This document shows, piece after piece, positions 55,468 to 64,000 of a DNA stretch of 64,000 bases. The notes below the pieces were generated by a model. It searched no databases, had not been told where the DNA came from, and saw only the letters and a program-made list of their open reading frames with translations. This DNA comes from Mycolicibacter sp. MU0083 (GTDB lineage Bacteria > Actinomycetota > Actinomycetes > Mycobacteriales > Mycobacteriaceae). Position 1 is the first letter of the stretch. The number at the start of each line of letters is the position of its first letter. The stretch covers positions 2,790,001-2,854,000 of the forward strand of contig NZ_OY726394.1 in NCBI RefSeq assembly GCF_963378075.1. Reading direction: 5' to 3'. A program made the position numbers and the translations under genes.

Positions 55468-56693
55468 CCGACCCCTGGTGGTTGATACTGGTCAAAGCGT
55501 TGGGCGTCTTCGTCTTTCTGATCCTGACGGTGGTGCTGGCCATCGTCATCGAACGAAAGGTCGTGGGGCGCATGCAGATGCGTCCCGGACCCAACCGGGT
55601 CGGGCCGAAAGGCTGGCTGCAGAGCCTGGCCGATGCGATCAAGCTCGCCCTCAAGGAGGACATCACCCCGTTCAACGTCGACCGGGTGATCTACGTACTG
55701 GCCCCGGTCATCTCGACGGCGCCGGCCATCACCGCGTTCGCGGTGATCCCGCTCGGGCCCGAGGTCAGCATCTTCGGCCAGCGCACCGCCCTGCAGCTGG
55801 CCGATCTGCCGATCGCGGTGCTGTTCGTCCTGGCCATGTCGTCGATCGGGGTGTACGGGATCATCCTGGCCGGTTGGTCGTCGGGATCCGCCTACCCGCT
55901 GCTCGGTGGCATCCGCTCCACCGCGCAGGTGATCTCCTACGAGGTCGCGATGGGTTTGGCGTTCGCCTCGGTGTTCCTCTACGCGGGAACGATGGGGACC
56001 TCGGGCATCGTGGAGGCCCAGGACCGGGTGTGGTTCGCCTTCCTGCTGATGCCGTCGTTCCTGGTCTATCTGACCGCGATGGTCGGTGAGACCAACCGGG
56101 CTCCGTTCGACCTGCCCGAGGCGGAGGGTGAACTCGTCGGCGGCTTCCACACCGAATACTCATCGCTGAAGTTCGCCTTGTTCTTCCTCGCCGAATACAT
56201 CAACATGACCACCGTGTCGGCGGTGGCCGTCACGCTGTTCCTCGGCGGTTGGCACGCACCGTTCCCGATCAACATGTGGGCGGGCGCCAACACCGGCTGG
56301 TGGCCCCTGCTGTGGTTCACCCTCAAGCTGTGGGGATTCATCTTCGTCTACATCTGGCTGCGGGGCACCCTGCCGCGGTTGCGCTACGACCAGTTCATGG
56401 CGCTGGGCTGGAAGATCCTGATCCCGGTGGCGCTGGCCTGGGTGATGCTCGCGGCGGTGCTGCGCAGCCTGCGAAACGACGGCTACGAGCACTGGCAACC
56501 GGCACTGGCCGTTCTCAGCACCGTCACCACGATCGTGTTGCTGTTGGCGTTGCATCGCAGATTCAGTGCGATGAACTCCCGTCTGTCCGGTGCCACACCA
56601 CCGGCGCCCGTCATCACCACCGAGGGATCATTCCCGACACCACCGCTGCCGCAACGCAATCCGTCGCGGATCAAGGAGGACGTCAATGGCTAG
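55464..56693 (+). CDS. nuoH: NADH-quinone oxidoreductase subunit H
   Basis: Membrane subunit that forms the quinone entry with NuoB/D, 409 residues with eight or more helices. Conserved loops are [31 protein letters not shown] and [38 protein letters not shown] with its row of coupling glutamates. The end overlaps nuoI by 8 bases. Confidence 0.96.
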   Translation: MTDPWWLILVKALGVFVFLILTVVLAIVIERKVVGRMQMRPGPNRVGPKGWLQSLADAIKLALKEDITPFNVDRVIYVLAPVISTAPAITAFAVIPLGPEVSIFGQRTALQLADLPIAVLFVLAMSSIGVYGIILAGWSSGSAYPLLGGIRSTAQVISYEVAMGLAFASVFLYAGTMGTSGIVEAQDRVWFAFLLMPSFLVYLTAMVGETNRAPFDLPEAEGELVGGFHTEYSSLKFALFFLAEYINMTTVSAVAVTLFLGGWHAPFPINMWAGANTGWWPLLWFTLKLWGFIFVYIWLRGTLPRLRYDQFMALGWKILIPVALAWVMLAAVLRSLRNDGYEHWQPALAVLSTVTTIVLLLALHRRFSAMNSRLSGATPPAPVITTEGSFPTPPLPQRNPSRIKEDVNG

Positions 56694-57255
56694 TCTGCGC
56701 GACGCCCTGGCCGGGTTCGGCGTCACCTGGAAGACGATGTTCAAACGGCCGATCAACGACGGCTACCCCGAGCGCAAGAAGCCGACGGCACCGCGCTATC
56801 ACGGCCGGCACCAGCTCAACCGGCACCCGGACGGGTTGGAGAAGTGCATCGGCTGCGAGTTGTGCGCGTGGGCCTGCCCGGCCGATGCCATCTACGTGGA
56901 GGCCGCCGACAACACCGACGAGGAGCGCTTCTCCCCCGGCGAACGTTACGGGCGCGTCTACCAGATCAACTACCTGCGCTGCATCGGCTGCGGACTGTGC
57001 ATCGAGGCCTGTCCCACCCGCGCGCTGACCATGACCAACGAGTACGAGATGGCCGCCGACAACCGCGCCGACATGATCTGGGAGCGCCAGCAACTGCTGG
57101 CGCCGCTGGAACCCGGCATGGTCGCGCCGCCGCACGCGATGCCGCCCGGCGCCACCGAGAAGGACTACTACCTGGGCAGGGTCAGCCCGGCCGGCCTCGA
57201 TGAGGATCCGGACCTGTTCGTCATGCTCGACCGGGTGAAGCAGGGCAAGGCCTGA
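56686..57255 (+). CDS. nuoI: NADH-quinone oxidoreductase subunit I
   Basis: TYKY-type subunit with two 4Fe-4S clusters (N6a and N6b), 189 residues from ATG 56686, which has AAGGAGGA upstream. The two ferredoxin motifs are [16 protein letters not shown] and [16 protein letters not shown]. It bridges the iron-sulfur chain to NuoB. Confidence 0.96.
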   Translation: MASLRDALAGFGVTWKTMFKRPINDGYPERKKPTAPRYHGRHQLNRHPDGLEKCIGCELCAWACPADAIYVEAADNTDEERFSPGERYGRVYQINYLRCIGCGLCIEACPTRALTMTNEYEMAADNRADMIWERQQLLAPLEPGMVAPPHAMPPGATEKDYYLGRVSPAGLDEDPDLFVMLDRVKQGKA

Positions 57256-58061
57256 TGGACACCGCCCTGCTCGCCTCCGAACTCGTCGTCCGCACCTCCA
57301 CCGGGGAGGCGGTGACGTTCTGGATACTCGGCGCCGTCGCCCTGGCCGGGGCCATCGGTGTCGTGACCGCCGCCAAGGCGGTGTACTCGGCACTGTTTCT
57401 GGCGACGACGATGCTGATCCTGGCGGTGTTCTACTTCGTCCAGGACGCGATGTTCCTGGGTGTGGTGCAGATCGTCGTCTACACCGGCGCGGTGATGATG
57501 CTGTTCCTGTTCGTGATGATGCTGATCGGTGTCGATTCCGCCGAATCGTTGGTGGAGACCCTGCGCGGTCAGCGGGTCGCCGCCACGCTCGCCGGTATCT
57601 CCTTCGGGATGCTGCTGATCGCCGGTGTCGGCGGCGCCACCATGCACCTGCAGCAGATCGGGGCTCCCACCGTCAGCGACACCGGGTCGCCCGGCCTGAA
57701 CCAGAACAACGTCGAAGGACTGGCGGCGCTGATCTTCACCCGCTACCTGTGGGCGTTCGAGCTGACCAGCGCGCTGCTGATCACCGCGGTGCTCGCGGCC
57801 ATGGTGCTCACGCACCGCGAACGGCTCCAGCCGCGACTCACCCAGCGGGAGCTGTCCATTCTGCGCTTCCAGTCCGGCCGGCGGGCCACCCCGCTGCCCA
57901 CGCCCGGCGTCTACGCCCGCCACAACGCCGTCGATATCGCCGCACGACTGCCCGACGGCAGCTTCTCCGACCTGTCGGTGTCGGACACCTTGACCCACCG
58001 CTGGGTGGGTACCACCGGTAACGCCGAACACGCCGACAGCGGGGAGGGGACGGACCAGTGA
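57255..58061 (+). CDS. nuoJ: NADH-quinone oxidoreductase subunit J
   Basis: Membrane subunit, 268 residues, longer than the E. coli protein (184) because of a hydrophilic C-terminal tail of about 75 residues. Five helices include the conserved [41 protein letters not shown], which contains the pi-bulge region. One-base overlap with nuoI and 4-base overlap with nuoK. Confidence 0.94.
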   Translation: MDTALLASELVVRTSTGEAVTFWILGAVALAGAIGVVTAAKAVYSALFLATTMLILAVFYFVQDAMFLGVVQIVVYTGAVMMLFLFVMMLIGVDSAESLVETLRGQRVAATLAGISFGMLLIAGVGGATMHLQQIGAPTVSDTGSPGLNQNNVEGLAALIFTRYLWAFELTSALLITAVLAAMVLTHRERLQPRLTQRELSILRFQSGRRATPLPTPGVYARHNAVDIAARLPDGSFSDLSVSDTLTHRWVGTTGNAEHADSGEGTDQ

Positions 58062-58357
58062 ATCCGGAGAACTACCTCTACCTGGCGGCGATGCTGTTCA
58101 CCATCGGCGCCACCGGAGTCATGTTGCGGCGCAACGCACTGGTGATGTTCATGTGCGTCGAGTTGATGCTCAACGCCGCCAACCTGGCGTTCGTCACCTT
58201 CGCCCGGCTGCACTCCCAACTCGACGGTCAGATGGTCGCGTTCTTCACGATGGTCGTCGCCGCCTGCGAGGTGGTGATCGGCCTGGCCATCATCATGACG
58301 ATCTTCCGGGCCCGGCATTCGGCCTCGGTCGACGACGCGAACCTACTGCGCGGCTAG
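58058..58357 (+). CDS. nuoK: NADH-quinone oxidoreductase subunit K
   Basis: Small antiporter-like subunit, 99 residues with three helices. The proton-channel glutamates are in [18 protein letters not shown] and [14 protein letters not shown]. The start is GTG 58058. Confidence 0.95.
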   Translation: MNPENYLYLAAMLFTIGATGVMLRRNALVMFMCVELMLNAANLAFVTFARLHSQLDGQMVAFFTMVVAACEVVIGLAIIMTIFRARHSASVDDANLLRG

Positions 58358-58372
58358 GAGTTGGGGAGCTCT

Positions 58373-60313
58373 ATGACGAATCTGAGCCAGCTGAGCGCTC
58401 TGCTGGTGGCCCTGCCGGCCGCCGGTGCGCTGATCCTGTTGCTCGGCGGGCGCCGAACCGACCGGTGGGGCCATCTGCTGGCCTGCGCCACGGTGCTGGG
58501 GTCGTTCGCGATCGGGTTGGTGCTGCTGGCCGAGATGCTGGGCCGCGGCGGCGAGGACCGGGTGATACACACCCACCTGTTCAGCTGGGTGCCGGTCGGA
58601 GCCCTGCAGGTCGACTTCGGGCTGCTCATCGACCAGTTGTCGATCTGCTTCGTACTGCTGATCAGCGGCGTGGGTTCGCTGATCCACATCTACTCGACCG
58701 GCTACATGAAAAATGATGCCGACCGTAGACGGTTTTTTGCCTACCTGAACCTGTTCGTCGCGGCGATGCTGCTGCTGGTGGTCGCCGACAACTACCTGGG
58801 CCTCTACGTCGGCTGGGAGGGCGTCGGCCTGGCGTCCTACCTGCTGATCGGGTTCTGGTATGCCCGGCCGGTCGCGGCGGCGGCCGGTAAGAAGGCGTTC
58901 GTGTCCAACCGGGTCGGCGACATCGGGCTGTCGTTGGCGATGTTCGTGATGTTCGCCGGATTCGGCACGCTGTCCTATGAAGGGCTGTTCGGTGCGGTCG
59001 CCGACGCCGGGGCCGGCGGGCTGACCACGGCCATCGGGATCCTGCTGCTGGTGGGGGCGTGCGCCAAGTCCGCCCAGGTGCCGCTGCAGGCCTGGTTGTT
59101 CGACGCGATGGAGGGCCCCACCCCGGTGTCGGCCCTGATCCACGCCGCCACCATGGTCACCGCCGGGGTGTATCTGATCGTGCGGTCGGGCCCGGTGTTC
59201 GACCTGTCCCCCGATGCCCGGCTGGCGGTGGTGGTCGTCGGGGCGATCACGCTGCTGTTCGGGGCGATCATCGGCTGCGCCAACGACGACATCAAACGGG
59301 CCCTGGCGGCCTCGACGGTCAGTCAGATCGGCTACATGGTGCTGGCCGCGGGGCTGGGCCCTGCCGGGTACGCGGTCGCGATCATGCACCTGCTGACCCA
59401 CGGCTTCTTCAAGGCCGGATTGTTCCTGGGCTCCGGCTCGGTGATGCACGGGATGAACGACGAACAGAACATGCGCCGCTACGGCGCGCTGCGCAGTTTC
59501 ATGCCGGTGACGTTCGTGACGTTCGGGTTGTGTTATCTGGCGATCATCGGGGTGCCACCGTTCGCCGGCTACTGGTCCAAGGACGCCATCATCGAGGCCG
59601 CCCTGGCCTCCGGCGGCACCCGTGGCTGGGTGTTGGGGGCGGTCACCATCCTGGGTGCCGGGATCACCGCCTTCTACATGACCCGGGTGATGTTGATGAC
59701 GTTCGGCGGCGAACGCCGTTGGGCGGCCGACGAGAACGAAGTGAGCCCGGAGCGGGCGTTGCAGCATCCGCACGAATCCCCGCGGGTGATGACCTGGCCG
59801 ATGATCGTGTTGGCGCTCGGCGCGGTGTTCGCCGGCGGCGCGCTGGCCATCGGCGGACGGCTGGAGCACTGGCTGGAGCCCGTGGTGCGCTCGGTGGCGC
59901 CGGCCGCCGAGCAGGCACATGCACACGCCGTCCCGGCCTGGCTCAGCGGTGCGATCACGCTGGGGGTCGTGCTGGTGGGTGTCGCGGTGGCCTACAACAT
60001 GTACGGCCGCAGAGCGATACCGGCCACCGCGCCCACCGATGTGTCGGTACTGACGGTGGCGGCCCGCAAGTATCTCTACGGCGATGCCTTCAACGAGGGG
60101 GTGCTCATGCGTCCGGGTAACCGGCTGGCGCAAGGTCTGGTGGGCGTCGACGACCGGGTGGTGGACGGTTCGGTCAACACCGCAGCCGGGCTGGTGGCGC
60201 TCGGGTCGTATCTGCTGCGGCAACTGCAGACCGGGTTCGTGCGCTCCTACGCGTTGACGATGCTGGCCGGCACCGTGCTGGTCGTCGCGGTGGTCCTGGC
60301 GGTGCAGCTGTGA
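58373..60313 (+). CDS. nuoL: NADH-quinone oxidoreductase subunit L
   Basis: Large antiporter-like proton-pumping subunit, 646 residues. Key elements are [19 protein letters not shown] (channel Glu), [40 protein letters not shown], and [24 protein letters not shown]. The lateral helix lies in the C-terminal part. The ATG at 58373 has GGAG upstream; a start four codons earlier is possible. Confidence 0.96.
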   Translation: MTNLSQLSALLVALPAAGALILLLGGRRTDRWGHLLACATVLGSFAIGLVLLAEMLGRGGEDRVIHTHLFSWVPVGALQVDFGLLIDQLSICFVLLISGVGSLIHIYSTGYMKNDADRRRFFAYLNLFVAAMLLLVVADNYLGLYVGWEGVGLASYLLIGFWYARPVAAAAGKKAFVSNRVGDIGLSLAMFVMFAGFGTLSYEGLFGAVADAGAGGLTTAIGILLLVGACAKSAQVPLQAWLFDAMEGPTPVSALIHAATMVTAGVYLIVRSGPVFDLSPDARLAVVVVGAITLLFGAIIGCANDDIKRALAASTVSQIGYMVLAAGLGPAGYAVAIMHLLTHGFFKAGLFLGSGSVMHGMNDEQNMRRYGALRSFMPVTFVTFGLCYLAIIGVPPFAGYWSKDAIIEAALASGGTRGWVLGAVTILGAGITAFYMTRVMLMTFGGERRWAADENEVSPERALQHPHESPRVMTWPMIVLALGAVFAGGALAIGGRLEHWLEPVVRSVAPAAEQAHAHAVPAWLSGAITLGVVLVGVAVAYNMYGRRAIPATAPTDVSVLTVAARKYLYGDAFNEGVLMRPGNRLAQGLVGVDDRVVDGSVNTAAGLVALGSYLLRQLQTGFVRSYALTMLAGTVLVVAVVLAVQL

Positions 60314-61887
60314 ACGCGAACTCCTGCGTGCCCTGGCTGAGCCTGCTGTGGCTGGTGCCGTTGGTCGGCGCCGGACTGGTCATCCTGCTGCCCGGCGGGC
60401 GGCCGGGGCCGGCGAAGTGCGCGGCCCTGTTGACGAGTCTGGCGACGCTGGCGGTGGCCGTCGTGGTCACCGCCGGTTTCGACACCACACCGGTGTCGGC
60501 GCCCTACCAGTTCGTCGAAACCCATGCCTGGATACCGGCGTTCGGCGCAAGCTACACCCTGGGCGTGGACGGTATCGCGGTGATCCTGGTCCTGCTGACC
60601 GCCGGCCTGGTACCGCTGCTGCTGTTGGCGGGCTGGCACGACGGTGACACCGCCGGCGGCCTGCGCAGCCGCGGTCCGCACGCGTTCGCCGCCCTGATGC
60701 TGACCGTCGAGGCGATGGTGCTGATCTCGCTGGTCTCGCTGGACGTGCTGCTGTTCTACGTGTTCTTCGAGGCGATGCTGATCCCGATGTACTTCATGAT
60801 CGGCGGCTTCGGCAACGGCGCCAAACGCTCGCAAGCGGCCCTGAAGTTCCTGCTGTACAACCTGTTCGGCGGCCTGATCATGTTGGCCGCGGTGATCGGC
60901 GTGTACGTGGTGAGCTCCGATGCGGGATCGGGGGGAACCTTCGACTTCCGCGAGTTGGTCTCGATGTTCTCCCCCGCCACCACCACCGTGGATCCGGGTG
61001 TACTCAAGCTGCTGTTCGCCGGCTTCATGTTCGCCTTCGCGGTCAAAGCCCCGCTGTGGCCACTGCACCGCTGGCTGCCCGACGCGGCCGTGGAGTCCAC
61101 CCCGGCCACCGCGGTGCTGATGATGGCGGTGATGGACAAGGTGGGCACCTTCGGGATGCTGCGGTACTGCCTGCAACTGTTCCCGGACGCGTCGACGTAT
61201 TTCCGCCCGGCCATCATCGTGCTGGCGGTCATCGGGGTGGTCTACGGCGCCATGGTGGCGATCGGCCAGACCGACATGATGCGGTTGATCGCCTACACCT
61301 CGATCTCGCACTTCGGGTTCATCATCCTGGGCATCTTCGTGATGACCAGCCAGGGGCAGAGCGGGTCGACGCTGTACATGCTCAACCACGGGCTGTCCAC
61401 CGCGGCACTGTTCCTGATCGCCGGGTTCCTGGTCGCCCGGCGCGGCGGTGCGCGGGCGATCGCCGACTACGGCGGCGTGCAGAAGGTGGCCCCGGTGCTG
61501 GCGGGCACCTTCATGGTCGCCGGGATGGCCACCCTGTCGCTGCCGGGCCTGGCACCGTTCATCAGCGAATTCCTGGTGCTGGTGGGCACGTTCAACCGGT
61601 ACTGGGTGGCGGCGGCGGTCGGTTCGACCGCGCTGGTGCTGTCGTCGATCTACATGCTGTGGCTGTACCAGCGGGTGATGACCGGACCGGTCACAGCGGG
61701 CAACGAGGGGATCCGCGACCTGGTGCCGCGCGAGTTGCTGGTCGTCACCCCGCTGATCGCACTGCTGCTGTTTCTCGGCTTCTATCCCAAACCTGCCCTG
61801 GACATCATCAATCCGGGCGTCGAGCACACCTTGACCACGATCGGTGAGACCGACCCGGCACCGCTGACCGCTGAGGGGGCGCACTGA
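60310..61887 (+). CDS. nuoM: NADH-quinone oxidoreductase subunit M
   Basis: Second antiporter-like pumping subunit, 525 residues from GTG 60310, with a 4-base overlap on nuoL. Conserved regions are [24 protein letters not shown] with the essential Glu, [42 protein letters not shown] with the pump Lys, and [17 protein letters not shown]. Confidence 0.96.
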   Translation: MNANSCVPWLSLLWLVPLVGAGLVILLPGGRPGPAKCAALLTSLATLAVAVVVTAGFDTTPVSAPYQFVETHAWIPAFGASYTLGVDGIAVILVLLTAGLVPLLLLAGWHDGDTAGGLRSRGPHAFAALMLTVEAMVLISLVSLDVLLFYVFFEAMLIPMYFMIGGFGNGAKRSQAALKFLLYNLFGGLIMLAAVIGVYVVSSDAGSGGTFDFRELVSMFSPATTTVDPGVLKLLFAGFMFAFAVKAPLWPLHRWLPDAAVESTPATAVLMMAVMDKVGTFGMLRYCLQLFPDASTYFRPAIIVLAVIGVVYGAMVAIGQTDMMRLIAYTSISHFGFIILGIFVMTSQGQSGSTLYMLNHGLSTAALFLIAGFLVARRGGARAIADYGGVQKVAPVLAGTFMVAGMATLSLPGLAPFISEFLVLVGTFNRYWVAAAVGSTALVLSSIYMLWLYQRVMTGPVTAGNEGIRDLVPRELLVVTPLIALLLFLGFYPKPALDIINPGVEHTLTTIGETDPAPLTAEGAH

Positions 61888-61889
61888 CC

Positions 61890-63494
61890 ATGTCGGGCAT
61901 GCCAATCCCGTCCGTCGAATACAGCCTGATACTGCCGCTGCTGATCGTTTTCGGCACCGCGGTCACCGGGGTGCTGTTCGAGGCGTTCGTCTCCCGCCGG
62001 GCCCGTTATGTGATGCAGGTGCTGCTGGCCGTCGGCGGCCTGATGGCCACCTTCGCCGCCGTGGTGGCGGTGGGCCGTGAAACGCCGGCCGCTGGTCGGA
62101 TCGCGGTGCTGGGCGCGGTCGCGGTGGATCGGCCGACGCTGGTGCTGCAGGGCACCATCGTGCTGGTCGGAATCATGGCCGTGCTGTTCATCGCCGAGCG
62201 CAACATCGGCGCGGGACCGCCCGAGGGCCCCGGTGCCGCTGCCGCACCCGCCGTCGACGCCCGCCGCGCGGGCCTGGACGCGTTCACTCCGCAGGCCTCG
62301 GCGGTGCCCGACAGTGCCGCCGAACACGACGCCACCCGCTCCGGGGTCACCCAGACCGAGGTGTTCCCGCTGGTCGTGCTGGCCGTCGGTGGAATGATGA
62401 TGTTCCCGGCCGCCAACGACCTGGTCACCATGTTCGTGGCTTTGGAAGTGCTGTCCCTGCCGCTGTACCTGTTGTGCGGGCTGGCCCGTTACCGGCGTCT
62501 GCTGTCGCAGGAGGCCGCGCTGAAGTACTTCCTGCTGGGCGCGTTCTCCTCGGCACTGTTCCTGTTCGGCGCCGCATTGCTCTACGGCGCAACCGGAACT
62601 CTGGCACTGCCGGAGATCGGCGAACAGTTGCTCACCCACAGCAGCGACCCGCTGGCGCTGATCGGCGCCGGCCTGCTGCTGGTGGGTCTGTTCTTCAAAG
62701 TCGGTGCGGTGCCGTTTCATTCCTGGGTTCCCGACGTCTACGTCGGCGCACCCACTCCGATCACCGGATTCATGGCCGCCGGCACCAAGGTCGCCGCATT
62801 CGGGGCGATGCTGCGGATCCTCTATGTGGCGCTTCCCGCACTGCACGACCAGTGGCGTCCGCTGCTGTGGCTGATCGCGGTGCTGACCATGGTGATCGCC
62901 ACCATCGCCGCGATCACCCAGACCGACATCAAGCGGATGCTGGCGTACTCCTCGATCGCCCACGCCGGTTTCGTGTTGACCGGTGTGCTCGCCGGCATTC
63001 CGGCGGGCGTGTCGGGGACACTGTTCTACCTGGTCTCCTACAGCTTCTCCACGGTGGGTGCCTTCGCGGTGGTGAACCTGATCCGGCGTTCCAGCGGTGA
63101 AGAGGAACTCGACATGGCCCGCTGGGCCGGCTTGGGTCGGCGTTATCCCATTGTGGGTCTGCTGTTTTCGATGTTCTTGCTGGCATTCGCCGGGATCCCG
63201 CTGACCAGTGGATTCATCAGCAAGTTCGCGGTGTTCCAGGCGGCGGCGCAAGGCGGTGCCGCTCCCCTGGTGGTGGTCGGCGTGATCGTCAGCGGGGTCG
63301 CCGCCTACTTCTACGTCCGGGTCATCGTGCTGATGTTCTTCACCGATTCCCCCGACGACCCACCACAGCTGGTGCTGCCGAGCGTGTGGAGCAAGGCGGC
63401 GATCGCGTTGTGCGCGGCGGTCACGCTACTACTGGGCGTGCTGCCGCAGCCACTGCTCGACCTGGTGAACACCGCAACACAATTCGCACTCTGA
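61890..63494 (+). CDS. nuoN: NADH-quinone oxidoreductase subunit N
   Basis: Third antiporter-like subunit and last gene of the operon, 534 residues. Key regions are LVTMFVALEVLSLPLYLLCGLARY, FFKVGAVPFHSWVPDVYVGAPTPITGFMAAGTKVAAFG, and TQTDIKRMLAYSSIAHAGFVLTGVL. A hydrophilic insert of about 60 residues (PPEGPGAAAAPAVDARRAGLD..) between early helices is longer than in E. coli. It begins two bases after the nuoM stop. Confidence 0.96.
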   Translation: MSGMPIPSVEYSLILPLLIVFGTAVTGVLFEAFVSRRARYVMQVLLAVGGLMATFAAVVAVGRETPAAGRIAVLGAVAVDRPTLVLQGTIVLVGIMAVLFIAERNIGAGPPEGPGAAAAPAVDARRAGLDAFTPQASAVPDSAAEHDATRSGVTQTEVFPLVVLAVGGMMMFPAANDLVTMFVALEVLSLPLYLLCGLARYRRLLSQEAALKYFLLGAFSSALFLFGAALLYGATGTLALPEIGEQLLTHSSDPLALIGAGLLLVGLFFKVGAVPFHSWVPDVYVGAPTPITGFMAAGTKVAAFGAMLRILYVALPALHDQWRPLLWLIAVLTMVIATIAAITQTDIKRMLAYSSIAHAGFVLTGVLAGIPAGVSGTLFYLVSYSFSTVGAFAVVNLIRRSSGEEELDMARWAGLGRRYPIVGLLFSMFLLAFAGIPLTSGFISKFAVFQAAAQGGAAPLVVVGVIVSGVAAYFYVRVIVLMFFTDSPDDPPQLVLPSVWSKAAIALCAAVTLLLGVLPQPLLDLVNTATQFAL

Positions 63495-63514
63495 GGCGTC
63501 GCTAAGGTACCTGC

Positions 63515-64000
63515 ATGACCGCAGTGACGCTCACAGAGATCGGCGACCGGATCGGTTGCATCACGTTGAATCGGCCGGAACGGCTGAACGCCATCGACGG
63601 GGCGCTGCTCGACGGGATGGACGCCGCTCTCGATGAACTCGGCAGCGGCGCGTACCGGGTGGCGATTCTCACCGGTGCGGGACGGGGATTCTGTGCCGGA
63701 GCCGACCTCAGCGGCACCGGGCAGCCGTGGACACCGCCGAACGACAGCCCGGCCTTCAAAGTCACCTACGACCATCAGGTTCGGCTCGCCGACCAATTGA
63801 CCCGGCTCTACGAGCTACCGATACCGGTGATCGCCGCGGTCAACGGCGTCGCCGTCGGCGGTGGGCTGGCGTTTGCGCTGCATTGCGACATCCGCGTCGG
63901 TTCGGAGACCGCCCGGTTCGGGTCGGTGTTCATCAAAGCCGGGTTCTCCTCGATGGACATGGGCACCAGTTATCTGCTGCCCAAGATCGTCGGCGCCGGG
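63515..64000 (+). CDS. Enoyl-CoA hydratase/isomerase family, 3' end beyond the window
   Basis: Crotonase-fold enzyme, of which 162 codons are visible. It has RIGCITLNRPERLNAIDG, the oxyanion-hole segment VAILTGAGRGFCAGADLSG, and VIAAVNGVAVGGGLAFALHCDIRVGSETARFGSVFIKAGFSSMDMG. The two catalytic positions of classical hydratases fall in the last visible part, and the residue after KAGFSS is not clearly Glu, so isomerase or other crotonase activities remain open. The ATG at 63515 is 20 bases after nuoN; it may have its own promoter or be read through. Confidence 0.85.
   Translation, partial: MTAVTLTEIGDRIGCITLNRPERLNAIDGALLDGMDAALDELGSGAYRVAILTGAGRGFCAGADLSGTGQPWTPPNDSPAFKVTYDHQVRLADQLTRLYELPIPVIAAVNGVAVGGGLAFALHCDIRVGSETARFGSVFIKAGFSSMDMGTSYLLPKIVGAG

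Overview
The window is high-GC actinobacterial DNA that reads as a Mycobacterium/Mycolicibacterium chromosome. The evidence is gene content and order: fadE22, cstA, tmRNA, smpB-ftsX-ftsE, prfB, fprA, hisN, fadE24-fadE23 and nuoA-N occur in an order that, from memory of M. tuberculosis, parallels its Rv3061c to Rv3158 stretch, with accessory blocks between. GTG starts, 4-nt gene overlaps and an apparent leaderless promoter also fit. No phage, insertion sequence or CRISPR array was seen.

Layout. 1-4.7 kb (minus): fadE22, poxB (cut by the window edge) and an HSD10-like dehydrogenase. 4.8-8.2 kb (plus): carbon starvation transporter CstA, its small YbdD-type partner and an L,D-transpeptidase. 8.2-14.3 kb: a catabolic cluster around a GntR/FadR regulator, with a CYP125-like P450 and a metallo-hydrolase on one side, and a class II aldolase, an amidohydrolase and a 2-hydroxyacid dehydrogenase on the other. 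The same 15-bp operator-like motif lies in both promoter regions. 14.4-23 kb: exported protein, tRNA-Ala, Gre-like factor, DadA-like oxidase, PucR regulator, MFS transporter, aldehyde dehydrogenase and small genes. 23.07-23.46 kb: tmRNA. 23.6-28.3 kb: an accessory island of transcription factors (TetR and two paralogous orphan LuxR-type regulators), two unknown coupled genes and a small cysteine-containing secreted protein.

28.3-36.5 kb is core: EamA transporter, SmpB, FtsX, FtsE, proline-rich membrane protein, MscS channel and release factor 2 on minus, then FprA and HisN on plus. 36.5-39.2 kb is fadE24-fadE23 behind tandem operator-like repeats. 39.5-47.2 kb is a tightly packed catabolic operon: homogentisate-dioxygenase-like cupin, alpha/beta hydrolase, CoA transferase, HMG-CoA-lyase-like enzyme, TetR, acyl-CoA dehydrogenase, phosphotransferase and a small partner. 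47.3-63.5 kb holds a receiver-domain protein and the complete 14-gene NADH dehydrogenase I operon. An enoyl-CoA hydratase gene runs off the right edge.

The most unusual signal is the tmRNA. Its reading frame encodes a 20-residue tag with an internally duplicated AKVAL unit, where the well-known mycobacterial tags have about 12 residues; the codons of the two copies differ only at third positions. Next come the two catabolic clusters, each with a readable operator or promoter and no pathway that I can name.
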